38,471 bases of DNA from Deltaproteobacteria bacterium (lineage in GTDB: Bacteria; Desulfobacterota; Desulfarculia; Adiutricales; JAFDHD01): NCBI GenBank assembly GCA_019308995.1, contig JAFDHD010000018.1, positions 1-38,471 on the forward strand, given 5' to 3'. The notes under the pieces were generated by a model that did no database searches, was not told the DNA's origin, and saw only the letters and a program-made list of their open reading frames with translations. Position numbers and translations under genes: made by a program. Positions 15,983 through 23,977 of the stretch are shown here, in pieces (position 1 is the first letter of the stretch; the number at the start of each line of letters is the position of its first letter).

Positions 15983-16011
15983 TTGACATCTCGGAGAAGT
16001 AATGTTATGCG
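15983..16011 (+). promoter_or_regulatory. Promoter of the rpsF-rpsR operon
   Basis: TTGACA at 15983-15988 is a perfect -35. After 17 bases comes TATGCG at 16006-16011, preceded by TG one base earlier, so an extended -10 is present. It leaves a leader of about 90 bases before rpsF. Confidence 0.65.
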
Positions 16012-16020
16012 ATAAACATA

Positions 16021-16093
16021 AGCTCACTCTCGGACCAGATCCGAGACATCCTCGCTCTTCCCCGGGAGGAAGGGCTGTGAGACCGTGAGGAGG
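16021..16093 (+). promoter_or_regulatory. Structured rpsF leader, candidate autoregulatory RNA
   Basis: The leader can form a 7-bp hairpin TCTCGGA/TCCGAGA (16028-16046) and a second CTTCC/GGAAG (16057-16072), enclosed by CTCAC at 16023-16027. That strand can pair with GTGAG at 16077-16081 or with a second GTGAG at 16085-16089, which runs into the ribosome site GAGGAGG. Two exclusive folds, one hiding the ribosome site, are therefore possible. rpsF leaders bound by the S6:S18 complex are known in many bacteria; whether this one belongs to that class is inferred. Confidence 0.45.
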
Positions 16094-16106
16094 TTTTAAT
16101 CATAAA

Positions 16107-16709
16107 ATGGAACCTAGACGTTACGAAACCCTGTTTCTTCTCCATCCTGACCTGCCTGAAGAGGAAATCAGCGAAATTAAAAAGAAATGCACCGATATCA
16201 TTGACCAGACGCAGGGTCAGCTACTCAAACTGGATGAATGGGGTCACCGCAAGCTGGCTTATGAAATTCAGGGCCAGAGCCGCGGCTATTACTTTCTGAT
16301 GGATTATGTGGGCCAGCCTGCCATGGTAGTGGAGATCGAACGCCAAATGCGCCTTGATGAACGGGTTTTCAGGTACATGAGTGTGATTCAGGAAAGATGG
16401 TTCAACGAGGAGAAATACCAGCAGGAGCTGGCCCGGCAGGAGGCTGAGGCGAAAAAAGCACTGGAGGAAGCCGAGGCAAGGGCCAAAGAGCGGGCCGAAG
16501 AAATCGAGCTGAAAGAGGATTCGACTTCTGCGATAACCGCGGCGGATTCAGTTATTGAAGATAAAACTGAGGATGAGGTTGAGGCAAAGGCCATAGAGAG
16601 TTCCACAGAGGGAACTGAGGACCTGACTGAAGATGAGGCGGTGGAGCCGAAGGAGACGTCTTCAGATTCCGAGTCTGACCAATCACAAACCGAGCCGCAT
16701 CCGGGCTGA
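16107..16709 (+). CDS. rpsF: Small ribosomal subunit protein bS6 with long acidic tail
   Basis: Residues 1-95 are a normal S6: RRYETLFLLHPDLPEEEI at the start, LDEWGHRKLAYEIQGQSRGYYFLMDYVG in the middle and the MRLDERVFRYMSV strand. S6 pairs with S18 on the 30S platform. The protein then continues about 100 residues further than typical S6, first as a charged helix rich in Glu, Ala and Arg (about 105-145), then as a very acidic, low-complexity Glu/Asp/Ser/Thr tail. Acidic tails occur on some S6 proteins, but this one doubles the length. It opens the S6-S18-DUF2232-L9-DnaB operon. Confidence 0.96.
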   Translation: MEPRRYETLFLLHPDLPEEEISEIKKKCTDIIDQTQGQLLKLDEWGHRKLAYEIQGQSRGYYFLMDYVGQPAMVVEIERQMRLDERVFRYMSVIQERWFNEEKYQQELARQEAEAKKALEEAEARAKERAEEIELKEDSTSAITAADSVIEDKTEDEVEAKAIESSTEGTEDLTEDEAVEPKETSSDSESDQSQTEPHPG

Positions 16710-16724
16710 TGAGAGGAGTTTTTC

Positions 16725-16985
16725 ATGGCCGCCCCAATGAACCGCAATAAGAGAAGAAGACCCTACCATCGCCGTAAGGTTTGCCGTTTTTGCTCTGACA
16801 CGAGCTTGACCATAGATTATAAGGACGCCAATGTCCTGCGCCTTTTTACCAGCGATCGTGGCAAGATGATTCCTCGCCGGATCACAGGCACTTGCGCCAA
16901 ACATCAACGCCAACTTTCCATTGCCATCAAACGGGCTCGGGAAATGGCCCTTCTCCCGTATGCAGCTTTGGCAGGGAGTAGCTGA
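16725..16985 (+). CDS. rpsR: Small ribosomal subunit protein bS18
   Basis: The 86-residue basic protein has the S18 pattern: [63 protein letters not shown]. Three cysteines (CRFC near the start and C in TGTCAKHQ) are the remnant zinc-site set seen in C+ type S18. It begins 15 bases after rpsF with a GAGGAG ribosome site and is co-translated with its binding partner S6. Confidence 0.96.
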   Translation: MAAPMNRNKRRRPYHRRKVCRFCSDTSLTIDYKDANVLRLFTSDRGKMIPRRITGTCAKHQRQLSIAIKRAREMALLPYAALAGSS

Positions 16986-17071
16986 GCGTTTGAACTTTAT
17001 TATCACCGGAAAGCTAAGGACAGGGGCCGCTCCGGTTTTAGATGTGGTCAGGGCTGGGTGAAACAAGGGTT

Positions 17072-18145
17072 ATGAGCGAAGATCATGAAGTCCGCTCAAC
17101 CGTGGGGCTCGTAATACGCGATCCCGCGCTGGTCCTGGGAATCCTGGCCTCAGTATTCCTGTTTTTCTCGATGCTCCTGTTTCCGGTCTTCGGAATATTG
17201 GTTGGTCTATTCACGCCGCTTCCGCTTCTTTATTTTTATTATCAACGGGGAAGAACCATTGGTCTGGTCATGATCGGGCTGGCAACCCTGGTCGTAGGGA
17301 TCATTTTCTTCATGGATTCCAACCTAGCCGGTGGGCTGATGTTTTTGGGGTACGGTCTGCTGGTGGTGGTCATGGCTGAGAGCTTACGGTTCTCTTTGCC
17401 TCCGGAAAAGGTGATCGGTTATCCGGCAGCAGCCTTGCTCGGGCTGGGGTTAGCGGTTTTGATCGTTTCAAGCACGTTTCATGGGCAGAGTCCCTGGGCC
17501 TATGGACAGAATGTCATTAAGACCCACATCGAGGAGACGTTCAGGATTTACCAGGACATCTTAACCGCGGCGCAGCAAAGCCGCGCCCCTTTAGAATCAG
17601 ATCAGGCCGAAGATCGTTCTGGCATAACCGGTGAGGACGAGGGGCGAAAAATAGAGGCCGAGTTCCCGTCAGCAGCCCCGGATGAGGAGTTTGGCAAACT
17701 CGCCAGTCTTTTTGTGCGCATTTTCCCCGGCCTGATGATTATAGGAGTGCTCCTTCTGGCCTGGATCAATTTTATGGCCGTCCGATGGCTCCTGGCGTGG
17801 AAGGGGGTTCTGCCGCATCATCTGGCTGATCTTAAGAAGTGGAAGGCGCCGGAGGTTTTGATTTGGGGAGTTATTCTTTTCGGTTTTTGCGTGATTTTGC
17901 CAATAGAGGCATCCCGGAGTATCGGGCTTAACGGCCTCATGGTTTTAGCCCTGATCTATTTCTTTGCGGGCTTATCTGTTGTGGCCTACTGGTTTGATCT
18001 TAAGGCGGTGCCGCGCTTTTTTCGAGTAATTACTTATATGATCATTGCCTTGCAGCAGTATCTGGGTCTGATTATAGTTGGGTTGGGCCTGTTCGATCTT
18101 TGGTTTGATTTCAGGAGGCTGAAAAAGGCTCAGTCCAACTCCTGA
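17072..18145 (+). CDS. DUF2232 family integral membrane protein
   Basis: The roughly 357-residue polytopic protein has about eight hydrophobic helices, an N-terminal cluster (LVLGILASVFLFFSMLLFPVFGILVGLFTPLPLLYFYYQRG), a charged 50-residue loop around 175-215, and C-terminal helices ending LGLIIVGLGLFDLWFDFRRLK. This is the pattern of the DUF2232 (YybS-like) family, often found between rpsR and rplI in deltaproteobacteria and in Firmicutes. Its function is unknown. I prefer ATG 17072 (AAGGG ribosome site) over the in-frame ATG at 17042, which lacks one. Confidence 0.82.
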   Translation: MSEDHEVRSTVGLVIRDPALVLGILASVFLFFSMLLFPVFGILVGLFTPLPLLYFYYQRGRTIGLVMIGLATLVVGIIFFMDSNLAGGLMFLGYGLLVVVMAESLRFSLPPEKVIGYPAAALLGLGLAVLIVSSTFHGQSPWAYGQNVIKTHIEETFRIYQDILTAAQQSRAPLESDQAEDRSGITGEDEGRKIEAEFPSAAPDEEFGKLASLFVRIFPGLMIIGVLLLAWINFMAVRWLLAWKGVLPHHLADLKKWKAPEVLIWGVILFGFCVILPIEASRSIGLNGLMVLALIYFFAGLSVVAYWFDLKAVPRFFRVITYMIIALQQYLGLIIVGLGLFDLWFDFRRLKKAQSNS

Positions 18146-18183
18146 GCCTGGAGTTTGGGCGTGATGATGAAAGGAGAACAATA

Positions 18184-18633
18184 ATGAGGGTCATCCTGAC
18201 TACGGATGTGGAGGCCTTAGGTTTAGTCGGTCAGATAGTTGACGTTTCCCGTGGATATGCCCGGAATAAACTTATCCCCGGCCAGTTGGCTGTTGAGGCC
18301 ACGCCGGGCAATTTGAAGGTCCATGAAAAGGCACGAACCGAATTCGAGGTTCGGTCTCTGAAGGAAAAGGAACAGGCTGAACAGATAGCAAGGCAGATTG
18401 AAAAAGTTTTCTTGACCATGGCCCAGAAGGCTGGTGAAAAGGATAAGCTATACGGTTCGGTCACCAGCATGGACCTGGCCAGGGCCATGGCCGAGCAAGG
18501 GCTGGAGGTTGATCGTCGCAAGATCAAGCTGGCTGAACCGATCAAGGCCCTGGGTGATTATGAGATTCCGATTAGACTTCATTCAGAAGTTACTGCTATG
18601 ATAAAGGTTTCAGTGATCAGGGCGGAGGATTGA
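18184..18633 (+). CDS. rplI: Large ribosomal subunit protein bL9
   Basis: The 149-residue protein has the L9 signature near the start (LGLVGQIVDVSRGYARNKLIPGQLAVEAT), the long connecting helix, and the C-terminal rRNA-binding domain (GSVTSMDLARAM, DRRKIKLAEPIKALGDYEIPIRLH). Length is standard. AAAGGAG lies ahead of the ATG. It is followed by dnaB, an order conserved widely in bacteria. Confidence 0.97.
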   Translation: MRVILTTDVEALGLVGQIVDVSRGYARNKLIPGQLAVEATPGNLKVHEKARTEFEVRSLKEKEQAEQIARQIEKVFLTMAQKAGEKDKLYGSVTSMDLARAMAEQGLEVDRRKIKLAEPIKALGDYEIPIRLHSEVTAMIKVSVIRAED

Positions 18634-18688
18634 CCCATTTCGGTGCAGCCATGCTTGAGGTCACATCAGATGAAAGGGAGCTTACAGC

Positions 18689-20152
18689 TTGGTTGAAGGT
18701 ATAAAGGCATCCGAAGCCGCGGTGAGGCAGACTGGCGCTGCTGGCGCCAAGGTGGAAGAGCTTAAGCTTCCTCCGCAGAGCCTTGAGGCCGAACAATCGG
18801 TCCTGGGGGCCATTCTACGGGATGAGACTGCCTTGGTTCGAGTCTTAGAGGTGCGAACCGAGGCAGAAGATTTTTACCGCGAGGCGCATGGCCTCATCTT
18901 TGCCAGTATGCGGGGTCTATTCGAGCGCGGCGATCCGGTGGACCTGATTACTCTCTCCGAGGCCCTGAAAAAGACCGGGACCCTGGACAAAGTTGGTGGA
19001 CCGGCCTATCTGGCGGAGTTGGCCGATGCGGTCGGTACCGCGGCCAACGTTGAACATTATGCCCGCATTGTACGCGAGAAGGCGGTGCTCAGACGGCTTA
19101 TTACCACCTCCGGCCAGATTTCTGAACAATGCTTTGCTTCGGTTGGCGAGGTGGACCAGGTCCTGGATGATGCGGAAAGGTCTATCTTTTCCATCCGTGA
19201 CACGCGGCTCGAACAAACGCTTCAGCCTATAGACAGTGGGATGCTGACCAGGACCATTAAAATTATTGAGGATCGGTATGGGAGCGGCGGTTCGATCATT
19301 GGCGTTCCCACCGGCTTCAAGGATTTGGACCTGCTGACCTCTGGATTCCAGCCTTCAGACCTGATCATAATCGCTGGCCGTCCTTCCATGGGCAAGACGG
19401 CTCTGGCCCTCAACATCGCCATGAATGCCGCCATCCCGGACGAAAGGGATATGAAAGAGGGGGACCCATACAGCGTCGCCTTTTTCTCCCTGGAGATGTC
19501 CCAGAACCAGATACTTCTCCGCCTGCTCTGTTCCCTGGCCCGGATTGACCTTCATGCCGTGCGCACCGGCCGGCTGCGGGGTTCGGATTTTACTCTCCTG
19601 ACCGAGGCTGCAACCAAGCTGACCGAGGCGCCCATTTACATTGACGATAGCGGGGACCTCAGTATTCTGGATATCCGCGCCAAGGCCCGGCGGCTTAAAT
19701 CCAGACTCCTGAACCAGGGCCAGAACTTGGGCATGATCATTGTTGATTATCTTCAACTAGTCAGGGGCCTGAGCCCTGAAGGCAGAAGGGGCCGGAGCGA
19801 CAACCGCGAGCAGGAGATTTCGGAAATCAGCCGCTCCCTCAAGGCCCTGGCCAAGGAACTGAACATGCCGGTGGTCGCGCTGTCCCAGTTAAACCGCCAG
19901 GTGGAGAGCCGGCCTGACCGCAAGCCTATCCTGGCCGACCTGAGGGAATCCGGGGCCATTGAACAGGATGCGGACGTAATCACCTTTGTCTTTCGCGAGG
20001 AAATTTACAAACCTGACTATGAAGAGGTCAAAGGCAAGGCCGAGCTTCTGGTCGGTAAACAGCGTAACGGCCCCACCGGTGTGGTGCATCTGACCTTCCT
20101 GTCCCCCTGCGCCCGGTTCAGGTCTGCGGCCCGGCATGAGGCGGAGTATTAA
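18689..20152 (+). CDS. dnaB: Replicative DNA helicase DnaB
   Basis: The 487-residue hexameric 5'-3' helicase has an N-terminal domain at about 28-130 (PPQSLEAEQSVLGAILRDE, FYREAHGLIFASMRGLFERGDPVDLITL) and a RecA-like C-terminal ATPase with Walker A GRPSMGKTALALN near 230, an FFSLEMSQNQ motif near 265, Walker B IIVDYLQLV near 350, and SQLNRQVESR followed by DLRESGAIEQDADVI near 415. No intein is present. The start is TTG 18689, with GGGAG 8 bases upstream; no in-frame ATG fits. The stop overlaps a short ATG frame (TAATG) leading into hflX. Confidence 0.96.
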   Translation: MVEGIKASEAAVRQTGAAGAKVEELKLPPQSLEAEQSVLGAILRDETALVRVLEVRTEAEDFYREAHGLIFASMRGLFERGDPVDLITLSEALKKTGTLDKVGGPAYLAELADAVGTAANVEHYARIVREKAVLRRLITTSGQISEQCFASVGEVDQVLDDAERSIFSIRDTRLEQTLQPIDSGMLTRTIKIIEDRYGSGGSIIGVPTGFKDLDLLTSGFQPSDLIIIAGRPSMGKTALALNIAMNAAIPDERDMKEGDPYSVAFFSLEMSQNQILLRLLCSLARIDLHAVRTGRLRGSDFTLLTEAATKLTEAPIYIDDSGDLSILDIRAKARRLKSRLLNQGQNLGMIIVDYLQLVRGLSPEGRRGRSDNREQEISEISRSLKALAKELNMPVVALSQLNRQVESRPDRKPILADLRESGAIEQDADVITFVFREEIYKPDYEEVKGKAELLVGKQRNGPTGVVHLTFLSPCARFRSAARHEAEY

Positions 20153-20211
20153 TGGCGAAGGATAAGAACCTCCTTAACCAGATTCATTCGCAAGGAGCCG
20201 TAACTTATTAG
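20152..20211 (+). CDS. Possible 19-codon coupling minicistron between dnaB and hflX
   Basis: An ATG overlapping the dnaB stop (TAATG) opens a 19-codon frame (MAKDKNLLNQIHSQGAVTY) that ends at TAG 20209-20211, overlapping the proposed hflX ATT codon at 20207-20209. The hflX ribosome site AAGGAG (20192-20197) lies inside it. It may simply couple translation from dnaB to hflX; whether a peptide is made is unknown. Confidence 0.25.
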   Translation: MAKDKNLLNQIHSQGAVTY

Positions 20212-21868
20212 TAAGTTAGAAGGCCAGACAACCGGGCTTAAGTCCAACCAACTCCACCGGCTGCGAAAGATTTACCGTCGCCGGGTTCCCCCTAAATCAC
20301 TTATCAGTCTCGAGCTGGCCCGGGAGATATCCGGGATTTCATTCGAGATCGGCCGCCAGGTCGGATTGCTGCTAAATCGTTCCGGGTCGGTCGCTTCGGT
20401 TGTGGTCGGAGACAGCCGCGGCCTGTTTCTTCCGATCATGGGTCGGCAGAGAGGCGCTCTAACCCGGCTTAAAGGCCTCCGTCTGGTGCATACGCATCTG
20501 TCCGGTGAGGGCCTCACTCAGGATGACCTCAACGACCTAGCTGCGCTCCGCCTGGACATGATTGCGGCCATTCAGGTCGGCCCGGAAGGCCTTCCTCAAA
20601 TGATCGAGGCCGCCCATCTCCTGCCGGCCAATGACGGCAGGGAGACGGTGGCTCGTATATCTGCGGCTAACGTGACCAGCCTGGATATTGATTTTTCCGT
20701 CTTGATCCGGTCCCTGGAAGATGAGCTGGCCAGGACTCAAAAGGTCGCCCAGGCGGCCGGGTCCGTGGATCGGGCTATTCTGGTCAGTGTGACCGCTGTT
20801 AATAAGGCAAAGGCCGAGGATCATCTGGCCGAACTGGAGGAACTGGCTCAGACCGCGGGGCTCGAAGTCCTGGACAGGATTCTGCTTCATCAGCGCAAAA
20901 GCAGGTCCTCGCGTCTCCTTAGCCGGGACCGGCTCAGTGAGCTGACTATTCGAGCCTTTCAGCTGGGTGCGGACCTCCTTGTCTTTGGTCAGGATTTGAG
21001 TCCGGCTGAGATCAACAGGCTGAGCGATTTGATTGAACTGCGGATCATTGACCGCACACAACTCATTCTGGATATCTTCGCCCAACGAGCCCGAACCCGG
21101 GAAGGCAAGATTCAGGTGGAGATGGCCCAGCTCAACTACCTTCTCCCCCGGCTGATCAGGAAGAATACAGCCATGTCGCGCCTGACCGGCGGCATCGGGG
21201 GAAGGGGACCGGGTGAAACCAAGCTGGAAATCAACCGCCGCCGGGTGCGGGAAAGAATATCCCGCTTGAAAAAAGAGCTGGAACTCATCAAGGCCCAGCG
21301 CGGCAGGCACCGTGCCCGTCGGGCCCGGGAAGGCCTGCCTGTGGTTTCCATTATAGGCTATACCAACGCGGGCAAGTCTACCCTCCTCAATAATCTGACC
21401 CACAGCAACGTGCTGGCCGAAGACCGCCTTTTCGCCACCCTTGACCCCACCAGCCGAAGGCTCAAGTTCCCTCGGGACCGGGCGATCATCATCACTGATA
21501 CGGTTGGTTTTATCGAGGATTTGCCGCCTGACCTTATTAACGCCCTGGCCGCAACCCTGGAAGAGCTTTCAATCGCGGACCTGCTGCTCCATGTCATTGA
21601 TACATCCAACCCCCGATTTTCCGAACAGATTCAAACCGTGAACGACCTGCTCGCCAGGCTTGACCTCTCGCACATTCCGGTCTTGCCTGTCCTGAACAAG
21701 GTTGACCTGGTTGATCCCAAGATCGTTCCGGGCCTGGCCGGGAGGTACAGGGCCCTGGCCCTGTCTGCCATTGATCCGGACACTTTCTCTCCCCTGGTCA
21801 AGGAGCTTCAGCGCCGTTTACACTGGTTTGACGACTTGCCCCTGAAGGCCAAGGGATATGCGCTTTAG
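20207..21868 (+). CDS. hflX: HflX-type ribosome-splitting GTPase
   Basis: The 553-residue protein includes an N-terminal HflX domain, the glycine-rich GGIGGRGPGETKLEINRRRV linker (about 325-345) and a GTPase domain with G1 GYTNAGKST, G3 DTVGF, and G4 NKVD. HflX rescues stalled ribosomes. The conserved N-terminal block (GQTTGLKSNQLHRLRKIYRR, then VPPKSLISLELAREISGIS) begins right after the upstream in-frame TAA, with no ATG, GTG or TTG before 20366. ATT 20207 lies 9 bases after AAGGAG and yields (M)SKLEGQTTGLK, the expected beginning. The TTG at 20366 would cut off 53 conserved residues. An undetected indel is the alternative. Confidence 0.88.
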   Translation: MSKLEGQTTGLKSNQLHRLRKIYRRRVPPKSLISLELAREISGISFEIGRQVGLLLNRSGSVASVVVGDSRGLFLPIMGRQRGALTRLKGLRLVHTHLSGEGLTQDDLNDLAALRLDMIAAIQVGPEGLPQMIEAAHLLPANDGRETVARISAANVTSLDIDFSVLIRSLEDELARTQKVAQAAGSVDRAILVSVTAVNKAKAEDHLAELEELAQTAGLEVLDRILLHQRKSRSSRLLSRDRLSELTIRAFQLGADLLVFGQDLSPAEINRLSDLIELRIIDRTQLILDIFAQRARTREGKIQVEMAQLNYLLPRLIRKNTAMSRLTGGIGGRGPGETKLEINRRRVRERISRLKKELELIKAQRGRHRARRAREGLPVVSIIGYTNAGKSTLLNNLTHSNVLAEDRLFATLDPTSRRLKFPRDRAIIITDTVGFIEDLPPDLINALAATLEELSIADLLLHVIDTSNPRFSEQIQTVNDLLARLDLSHIPVLPVLNKVDLVDPKIVPGLAGRYRALALSAIDPDTFSPLVKELQRRLHWFDDLPLKAKGYAL

Positions 21869-21945
21869 CGTCCATTTAAGTACAGTGTCGCAGGGAATAA
21901 ACCGCATCACCTGGAAACTGTGAAAAAAATTTTATGAGGCAGAAT

Positions 21946-23235
21946 ATGAAGAAACCCAGATTCCTTATGCTGTGTCTTGTCTTTTTTTTAGTCCTTTGGT
22001 TCCCCCTTTTAAAAGCTGACAATGCAGGGGCCGCCCAGAGCCTGTGGTCCCAGAAAGTCAAATTCCATCATCCGCTCAAGGACGTCTACACTGCCAGCCA
22101 GCCCATCTCCGGCTGCGCCTGGGTGGAGACCGACGACGGGGTCGTGCTCATAGACACCTTGCTGACCAAATGGGCCGCCAGGCAAGCATTAAACAAGATC
22201 CACGAGACCAGCGGCAAGGTGAAATATATTATCTACACGCATGGCCACCTGGATCATGTGGGCGGATGCGCGGTCTTCATGGCTGACTGTCCAAAGGAGA
22301 TAATAGCCAACAAGTACGTGCCCGACCGGCTGGATAAGTACAAAATGCTGGCGGAGCACCGGGCCCGCATCGCATCGCAGCAGTTTAATATTCCTGCAAG
22401 ACCAAGGCAGGTTTATGACTGGATCTATCCGACCAGAACTTTTTTAGGCACATTGACCCTTTCTATTGGCGGCAAGACATTTGAACTCCATTCCGCCCGC
22501 GGGGAAACAGACGACGTCTGCTGGATCTGGGTCCCGGAGATCAGAGCGGCCTTTATCGGGGACCTGCTCATCGGTACCTTCCCAAACATTGGCAACCCCT
22601 GGAAACCGACGCGGTTTACACTGGACTGGGCCAAGGTTCTGGAAGAAGTGCGAGCCAAGAATCCGGAGTTCGTCTTTTGTAATGGGGCCGGGATTGTTTA
22701 CCAAGGGAAAGAGGCTCTGGAAGTTCTGGAAGACACCATTGAGGCCATCCGCAGTCTGCATGATCAGGTCGTTGAGTGCATCAACAAAGACATGCACATA
22801 ACAGAAATGATTCATGCCGTTAAACTGCCAGATCACCTCAAAGACAAACCCTATCTTCGGTTCACATACTCCCGGCCGGAATTCTTCGTCTTCAACACCT
22901 ACCGCTGGTACCATGGCTACTTTGATCACAATCCGGCTAACCTTCTGCCGCGGCCCCAGAAAGAGGTGAACGCAGAGATTTTTAAGCTTATCGGGGATCA
23001 GGATAAAATCCTGCGCAGAGCCAGGGAGCTCTTTAACCAGGGCCAGGCGCAGCTCGGGCTTCAAGTTCTGGATGTACTCATTCAGGCTGTTCCAGATAAT
23101 ATCGCGGCGCGTAAATTACGCATTAAAATCATGGAAGCGCTTAGCTTAGGTGATTACTGCTGGATGTCCCGCAACGCCTGGACTCATTTCATAAAAAAAG
23201 ACAGACAGTTCATATACTTAAATAGTAATCCTTAA
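21946..23235 (+). CDS. Secreted MBL-fold metallohydrolase, alkylsulfatase-like
   Basis: The roughly 429-residue protein has an N-terminal signal peptide (KKPRF then a long hydrophobic run, LMLCLVFFLVLWFPLL). The metallo-beta-lactamase core carries the zinc motif THGHLDHVGG near 105, a later GDLLIGTF aspartate near 205, and a conserved metal-site pattern. The C-terminal region (RARELFNQGQAQLGLQVLDVL, then a helix hairpin to about 410) looks like the dimerisation region of alkylsulfatase-type proteins. Substrate is uncertain: sulfate esters or another periplasmic ester. Start ATG 21946 is preferred because TGAGG lies 6 bases ahead; ATG 21934 overlaps it. Confidence 0.78.
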   Translation: MKKPRFLMLCLVFFLVLWFPLLKADNAGAAQSLWSQKVKFHHPLKDVYTASQPISGCAWVETDDGVVLIDTLLTKWAARQALNKIHETSGKVKYIIYTHGHLDHVGGCAVFMADCPKEIIANKYVPDRLDKYKMLAEHRARIASQQFNIPARPRQVYDWIYPTRTFLGTLTLSIGGKTFELHSARGETDDVCWIWVPEIRAAFIGDLLIGTFPNIGNPWKPTRFTLDWAKVLEEVRAKNPEFVFCNGAGIVYQGKEALEVLEDTIEAIRSLHDQVVECINKDMHITEMIHAVKLPDHLKDKPYLRFTYSRPEFFVFNTYRWYHGYFDHNPANLLPRPQKEVNAEIFKLIGDQDKILRRARELFNQGQAQLGLQVLDVLIQAVPDNIAARKLRIKIMEALSLGDYCWMSRNAWTHFIKKDRQFIYLNSNP

Positions 23236-23454
23236 AGTTTTACTTTCAACTCAGGTGAAATCAAATCACCTTATGCTGTTTGGCCTTTCATTGCCTCTGC
23301 CTTAAGGCGGTTGAGGGCCTAGAGTCAGTCAAGTATTTTCGGCCCAAACGACGCTTGAGATGAAGCCGGTGAAAATTTTGGACTCCTATCGAGTTTGGTG
23401 TTATCCTTGATGAACTCAAACATTCAGAACCAGAGGCTGGAGAAGGTTTGACGC
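23236..23454. other. Intergenic region without a supported gene
   Basis: No convincing reading frame, RNA or strong terminator is seen. A ribosome site (GGAGAAGG) for the next gene lies at its right end. Short open stretches on the plus strand upstream of 23455 are too brief to assign. Confidence 0.4.
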
Positions 23455-23967
23455 ATGCGTGCTGACAGGATTATCCGGATCATCGCTTTGATCCTTTTAT
23501 GCACCCTGGTTTATTATTTCAGCTACGACCAGGGACGCCGGACTATTAAACCCCGCGTTGACAAGCTTGAGCAGGCCTTGGCCGCCAAGGAGAGGGTCAT
23601 TGAGGCCCTGGCTTTAGAGGTCCGCCGCCAGAAAGAAAAGGCGGCCAGGCTGGAGGAACAACTGAACCAGGGCGTCCGGGGTGATGTCGCTAAACCTGCC
23701 AACCAGGCCCTGGCCAAGGTCTTGATCCGGCTTGGCTCGTCCCGGACCCTGCTCGACCGACGCCTGGTTGTCGCCTGTCTCGAGATTGATCGCGAGGCAA
23801 AGCAGGCCATGCTCCAGTTTAACTTCCTCGAAGAAAACAGAATTCAGCCCGTGCTCGTCAAGGTTGGCCAGAGTGTCACCTTCACCTTGGCTGATAAGAA
23901 ATACATCATTATTTTGGATCAGCTGCTCCCCTCCTCGGTACGCCTGCAGCTCATGACTCAATCGTGA
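23455..23967 (+). CDS. Membrane-anchored coiled-coil protein, unknown
   Basis: The 170-residue protein has one N-terminal transmembrane helix (IIRIIALILLCTLVYYFSY, about 5-23), a charged coiled coil at about 33-75 (VDKLEQALAAKERVIEALAL and on), and a roughly 90-residue beta-rich C-terminal domain probably outside the membrane (RRLVVACLEIDREAKQAMLQ, ITVVLVKVGQSV-type strands). I do not recognise the family. It is preceded by a GGAGAAGG ribosome site and followed 10 bases later by another unknown gene, so both likely act together. Confidence 0.6.
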   Translation: MRADRIIRIIALILLCTLVYYFSYDQGRRTIKPRVDKLEQALAAKERVIEALALEVRRQKEKAARLEEQLNQGVRGDVAKPANQALAKVLIRLGSSRTLLDRRLVVACLEIDREAKQAMLQFNFLEENRIQPVLVKVGQSVTFTLADKKYIIILDQLLPSSVRLQLMTQS

Positions 23968-23977
23968 TGCATCAGTC

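Noticed and set aside
23236-23460. Short open stretch ending near 23460 (EFGVILDELKHSEP)
   Set aside because: Looks protein-like for about 25 codons but has no start, no recognised family and no support upstream.
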